This document shows, in pieces, positions 61,579 through 64,000 of a DNA stretch of 64,000 nt. The notes below the pieces were generated by a model, which worked only from the letters and a program-made list of their open reading frames with translations, was not told the DNA's origin and ran no database searches. The stretch lies in NCBI RefSeq assembly GCF_020551945.1, contig NZ_JAJBZH010000004.1, positions 186,001 through 250,000 of the forward strand. Reading direction: 5' to 3'. Origin of the DNA: Cellulosimicrobium marinum (GTDB lineage Bacteria; Actinomycetota; Actinomycetes; Actinomycetales; Cellulomonadaceae). The stretch's first letter is position 1. Each line of letters opens with the position of its first letter. Made by a program: the position numbers and the translations under genes.

Positions 61579-62352
61579 ATGCCGTCCTCGCGCCGCCCAC
61601 CGCGCCCCGGTGCGTCCGCACGCCCGGGCGCAGGGTCGCGCGCAGGGTCGTCCCCGACGTCGTCCGGGTCGCGGCGGGTGAGCCAGGGCGCCTCGAAGAG
61701 CACCTCGAAGAGCGCCTCGAAGAGCACCCCCACGAGTGCGCCGAAGGGCACGTCGGCCTCGAAGGGCGCGACCTCGAAGAGCGGGTCGACGAGCAGCGGG
61801 TCGACGAGCGCGGCCTCCGCGCGCCGCCCCGCGGCACGCCGGACGACGCCGCGCCGACCGCAGGGCCCCGGCCCGGAGGACCGGCGCCGGAGCCGGTACG
61901 GGTTCCTGCTGCCGGAGGTCGTGACGGTCCGGACGCTCGTGGTGTCGGTCGTCGTGCTGCTCGCCGTGGTGCTCCTGCTGCCGACGGTGCGGGCGTACGT
62001 GAGCCAGACGAACGAGCTGCGGGCGCTGCGGGTCGAGCTGGCCGACGCGCAGGCGGAGCACGACGGTCTCGAGTCCGAGCTGGAGCGCTGGGAGGACCGC
62101 GCGTTCGTCGAGCGGGAGGCGCGCGAGCGGTTGAACTTCGTCATGCCGGGGGAGCGGGCGTGGCGGGTCCTCGACCCCGAGTCGGTGGTCGACGACATCG
62201 ACCCGCGCACGGGGCAGGAGATCACCGACGGCCCGGTCGAGGGACCCGGCGACGGGACGCCCTGGTACGAGGCGATGTGGGAGTCCGTGGAGGTGGCGGG
62301 CCGTCAGCCGGTGACGGGCGGTGCGGCGGCCGGGAGCGGGGACAATGGGTGA
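61579..62352 (+). CDS. ftsB: FtsB/DivIC-type septum formation initiator
   Basis: A 257-residue bitopic protein. Residues 1-110 are a cytosolic low-complexity region of Ser, Lys, Pro and Arg; one membrane helix follows (about 117-137), then a coiled coil (ELRALRVELADAQAEHDGLESE-type heptads, about 144-175) and WEDRAFVEREARERLNFVMPGE, the typical DivIC ending. It joins the FtsQ/FtsL/FtsB complex of the divisome. Much longer N-terminus than in proteobacterial FtsB. Position after eno is the actinobacterial norm. Confidence 0.9.
   Translation: MPSSRRPPRPGASARPGAGSRAGSSPTSSGSRRVSQGASKSTSKSASKSTPTSAPKGTSASKGATSKSGSTSSGSTSAASARRPAARRTTPRRPQGPGPEDRRRSRYGFLLPEVVTVRTLVVSVVVLLAVVLLLPTVRAYVSQTNELRALRVELADAQAEHDGLESELERWEDRAFVEREARERLNFVMPGERAWRVLDPESVVDDIDPRTGQEITDGPVEGPGDGTPWYEAMWESVEVAGRQPVTGGAAAGSGDNG
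61690..61725 (+). repeat. 12-bp tandem repeat in ftsB
   Basis: Three tandem copies of (G/A)CCTCGAAGAGC, encoding repeated A/T-S-K-S units in the cytosolic N-terminus; degenerate copies continue to about 61810. Confidence 0.7.
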
Positions 62353-62400
62353 GGCGTCCGCGGACGCCCGGCCCGCCCCCGACCTTCCCGAGGACCACCC

Positions 62401-62928
62401 GTGACCGACGCACGACTCGCCATCCCCGCCGACGACCCCGCCGCCGCGGTGACGTCGCACGACCTCGAGGTGCTGGCGGAACAGCTCGGCAGGACCCCGC
62501 GCGGCGTCGTCGGCATCGCGGCGCGCTGCGCGTGCGGGCGGCCGCTCGTGGTGCGGACGGCTCCGCGGCTGGAGAACGGCACGCCGTTCCCCACGACGTT
62601 CTACCTCACGAGCCCCGGCGCGGTCGCGGCGGCGTCGACGCTCGAGGCGAACGGCGTGATGAAGGAGATGTCGGAGCGGCTCGTGCAGGACGAGGAGCTG
62701 GCGGCCGCGTACCGGCGCGCCCACGAGCACTACCTCGCGCAGCGTGCGGCGCTCGGTCACGTGGAGGAGATCGACGGGATCTCCGCGGGCGGCATGCCCA
62801 CGCGGGTCAAGTGCCTGCACGTGCTCGTCGGTCACGCGCTGGCCGCGGGCCCGGGGGTGAACCCGCTGGGCGACGAGGCCCTCGCCCTCGTGCGCGACGT
62901 GTGGCGCCCCGACCGCTGCTCCTGCTGA
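62401..62928 (+). CDS. DUF501 family protein
   Basis: A 175-residue protein matching the DUF501 family: VLAEQLGRTPRGVVGIAARC near residue 25, CGRPLVVRT, PFPTTFYLTSP, and the C-terminal GMPTRVKCLHVLVGHALAAGPGVNP-type segment with conserved Cys and His. Function unknown; it sits between ftsB and (usually) ppx across actinobacteria. GTG 62401 with GAGGAC upstream. Confidence 0.93.
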   Translation: MTDARLAIPADDPAAAVTSHDLEVLAEQLGRTPRGVVGIAARCACGRPLVVRTAPRLENGTPFPTTFYLTSPGAVAAASTLEANGVMKEMSERLVQDEELAAAYRRAHEHYLAQRAALGHVEEIDGISAGGMPTRVKCLHVLVGHALAAGPGVNPLGDEALALVRDVWRPDRCSC

Positions 62929-62943
62929 CGCCGCGGGAGGCGG

Positions 62944-64000
62944 TCACACGCCCTGGGCGAGACGTTCCGGGAGGACGACGGGGCCCGCTTCGGCCGGGCG
63001 CGGGAGGTCCTCCGGGTGGAACCGCACGGCGAGCAGCGCGACGTCGTCCTCCGCGCCCGCGGCGAGCTCGGCGATGAGCCGGTCGCACAGCGCGTCGAGG
63101 GGCAGGTGCGCGTGCTCCTCCGTGGTGCGCCGCAGCCGCTCCAGACCCACGAGCAGCGACTCGCCGCGTCGCTCGACGAGGCCGTCCGTGTAGAGCAGCA
63201 CGGTCGAACCCGGGGGCAGCGGGTGCTCGTGATCCTGTCGGGGGGCGTCGGCGCGCAGGCCGAGCGGGAGGTCCGCCGGACGACGCAACGTCTCGACGCG
63301 TCCGTCCGCGTGCAGGACCAGCGGCGGCGGGTGCCCGGCGCTCGACCAGCGCAGGCGCCGCAGCCCGAGCTCTGCGTCCGCGCCGGTCTGCTCCACCTTC
63401 GCGAGGATGCACGTGCTCACCGTGCGGATCGCGAGGTCGTGCACGGCACGGTCCAGGGCCCCGAGGATCCCGGCGGGCGACTGCGCGACGGCGTGCGCGC
63501 CGCCACGCAGCACGTTGCGCACCTGGGCCATCGACACGGCCGCGTGCAGGTCGTGCCCCGAGACGTCGCCGATGACGAGGCACGTCGTGCCGTCGCCCAC
63601 GAGGAACGCGTCGTACCAGTCGCCGCCGATCTGGGCGCCGGTGGCGGCAGCGGGCGCGTAGCGCGCGACGAGGTGCAGGTGGTCCGGTTCGGGCAGTGCC
63701 GTGAGGAGGCTGCGTTGCAGCTCCTCGGCGAGCCCTCGCTGAGCGGCGTGCAGGTGCGCGTTGTCGAGCGCGAGACCGACCTGCGCCATGACGTCGCGCA
63801 GGAGCGTGAGCTCGGCCGTCGAGAACTCGCCCCGCCCGGCACCCCGCCCGAGGGTGACGAGGCCGCGGAGGCGGCCGCGCCCCCGGAGCGGGACGACGGC
63901 CAGGGCGTGCGGCTCGAGCCGGACGAGCAGGTCCTGCGCGGGTCCGGGGCGGACGAGGTCGCCCGGCCGTGGCAGTCCCGTGTACTGGACGTGCGCCGCA
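62944..64000 (-). CDS. GAF/SpoIIE (PP2C-type) phosphatase, 5' end outside the window
   Basis: The minus-strand frame is open to the end of the window, so the N-terminus is missing; about 351 codons are visible. A GAF-like C-terminal part (LVRLEPHALAVVPLRGRG through MAQVGLALDNAHLHAAQ) precedes a complete PPM/SpoIIE domain with QIGGDWYDAF, IGDVSGHDLHAA, YTDGLVERRGE and AEDDVALLAVR. Such proteins dephosphorylate anti-sigma-factor antagonists in general stress responses. It replaces ppx, which would normally follow DUF501, and converges on it with 15 bases between. Confidence 0.9.
   Translation of the reverse strand, partial: AAHVQYTGLPRPGDLVRPGPAQDLLVRLEPHALAVVPLRGRGRLRGLVTLGRGAGRGEFSTAELTLLRDVMAQVGLALDNAHLHAAQRGLAEELQRSLLTALPEPDHLHLVARYAPAAATGAQIGGDWYDAFLVGDGTTCLVIGDVSGHDLHAAVSMAQVRNVLRGGAHAVAQSPAGILGALDRAVHDLAIRTVSTCILAKVEQTGADAELGLRRLRWSSAGHPPPLVLHADGRVETLRRPADLPLGLRADAPRQDHEHPLPPGSTVLLYTDGLVERRGESLLVGLERLRRTTEEHAHLPLDALCDRLIAELAAGAEDDVALLAVRFHPEDLPRPAEAGPVVLPERLAQGV

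Overview
The window is very GC-rich (by eye above 70 percent), free of transposases and integrases, and carries a classic actinobacterial housekeeping order: glmU-prs, then rplY-pth, mfd, mazG, eno, ftsB/divIC and a DUF501 gene. Extended Cys/His-poor alanine- and arginine-rich proteins, GTG starts, and many promoters whose -10 box lies 6-7 bases before the start codon (leaderless mRNAs) fit an actinobacterium of the Micrococcales, probably in or near the Promicromonosporaceae/Cellulomonadaceae. This placement is inference from gene order and composition only.

Layout. 1-7903: housekeeping genes (glmU end, prs, a large Thr-rich membrane protein, a GPP34 family protein, rplY, pth). 8000-46059: a cell-surface polysaccharide locus inserted between pth and mfd. 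It holds about 18 glycosyltransferases, a Wzz-like co-polymerase with a decayed kinase domain, a Wzy-like polymerase, a Wzm/Wzt ABC transporter pair, a nucleotide-sugar cassette (glucose-1-phosphate cytidylyltransferase, 3,5-epimerase, SDR epimerase/dehydratase, C-methyltransferase, SAF-domain oxidoreductase), an acyl-decoration cassette (FkbH-like HAD, acyl carrier protein, hexapeptide acyltransferase), an acyltransferase-3, a NodB deacetylase, an ABC exporter, a PAP2 phosphatase and a Dpm1-like synthase. I see no priming phosphoglycosyltransferase and no Wzx flippase. 46251-50003: mfd. 50004-54528: a lasso-peptide (RiPP) cluster with a 49-residue precursor, a shortened cyclase, B2 protease, HPr-kinase-like protein, nucleotidyltransferase and a convergent B1/RRE gene. 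54525-57633: a PAP2 phosphatase and a MacB/FtsX-type ABC transporter. 57840-59092: a lower-GC glycosyltransferase and an orphan membrane ORF, probably acquired. 59199-64000: mazG, eno, ftsB, DUF501, and the start-truncated end of a GAF/SpoIIE phosphatase.

The most striking observation is a short motif, CGGGTGAA, in front of essentially every operon of the polysaccharide locus, of the lasso operon, of the lasso B1 gene and of the large membrane protein gene at 2357-5344. It sits at fixed distances from recognisable -10 boxes: exactly 45 bp in one orientation (5 promoters) and 39-42 bp in the other (7 promoters), with two further sites displaced by about one or two helical turns. Housekeeping promoters in the same window lack it. 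This suggests one regulator controlling surface polysaccharide and lasso peptide together, from promoters without a good -35 box.
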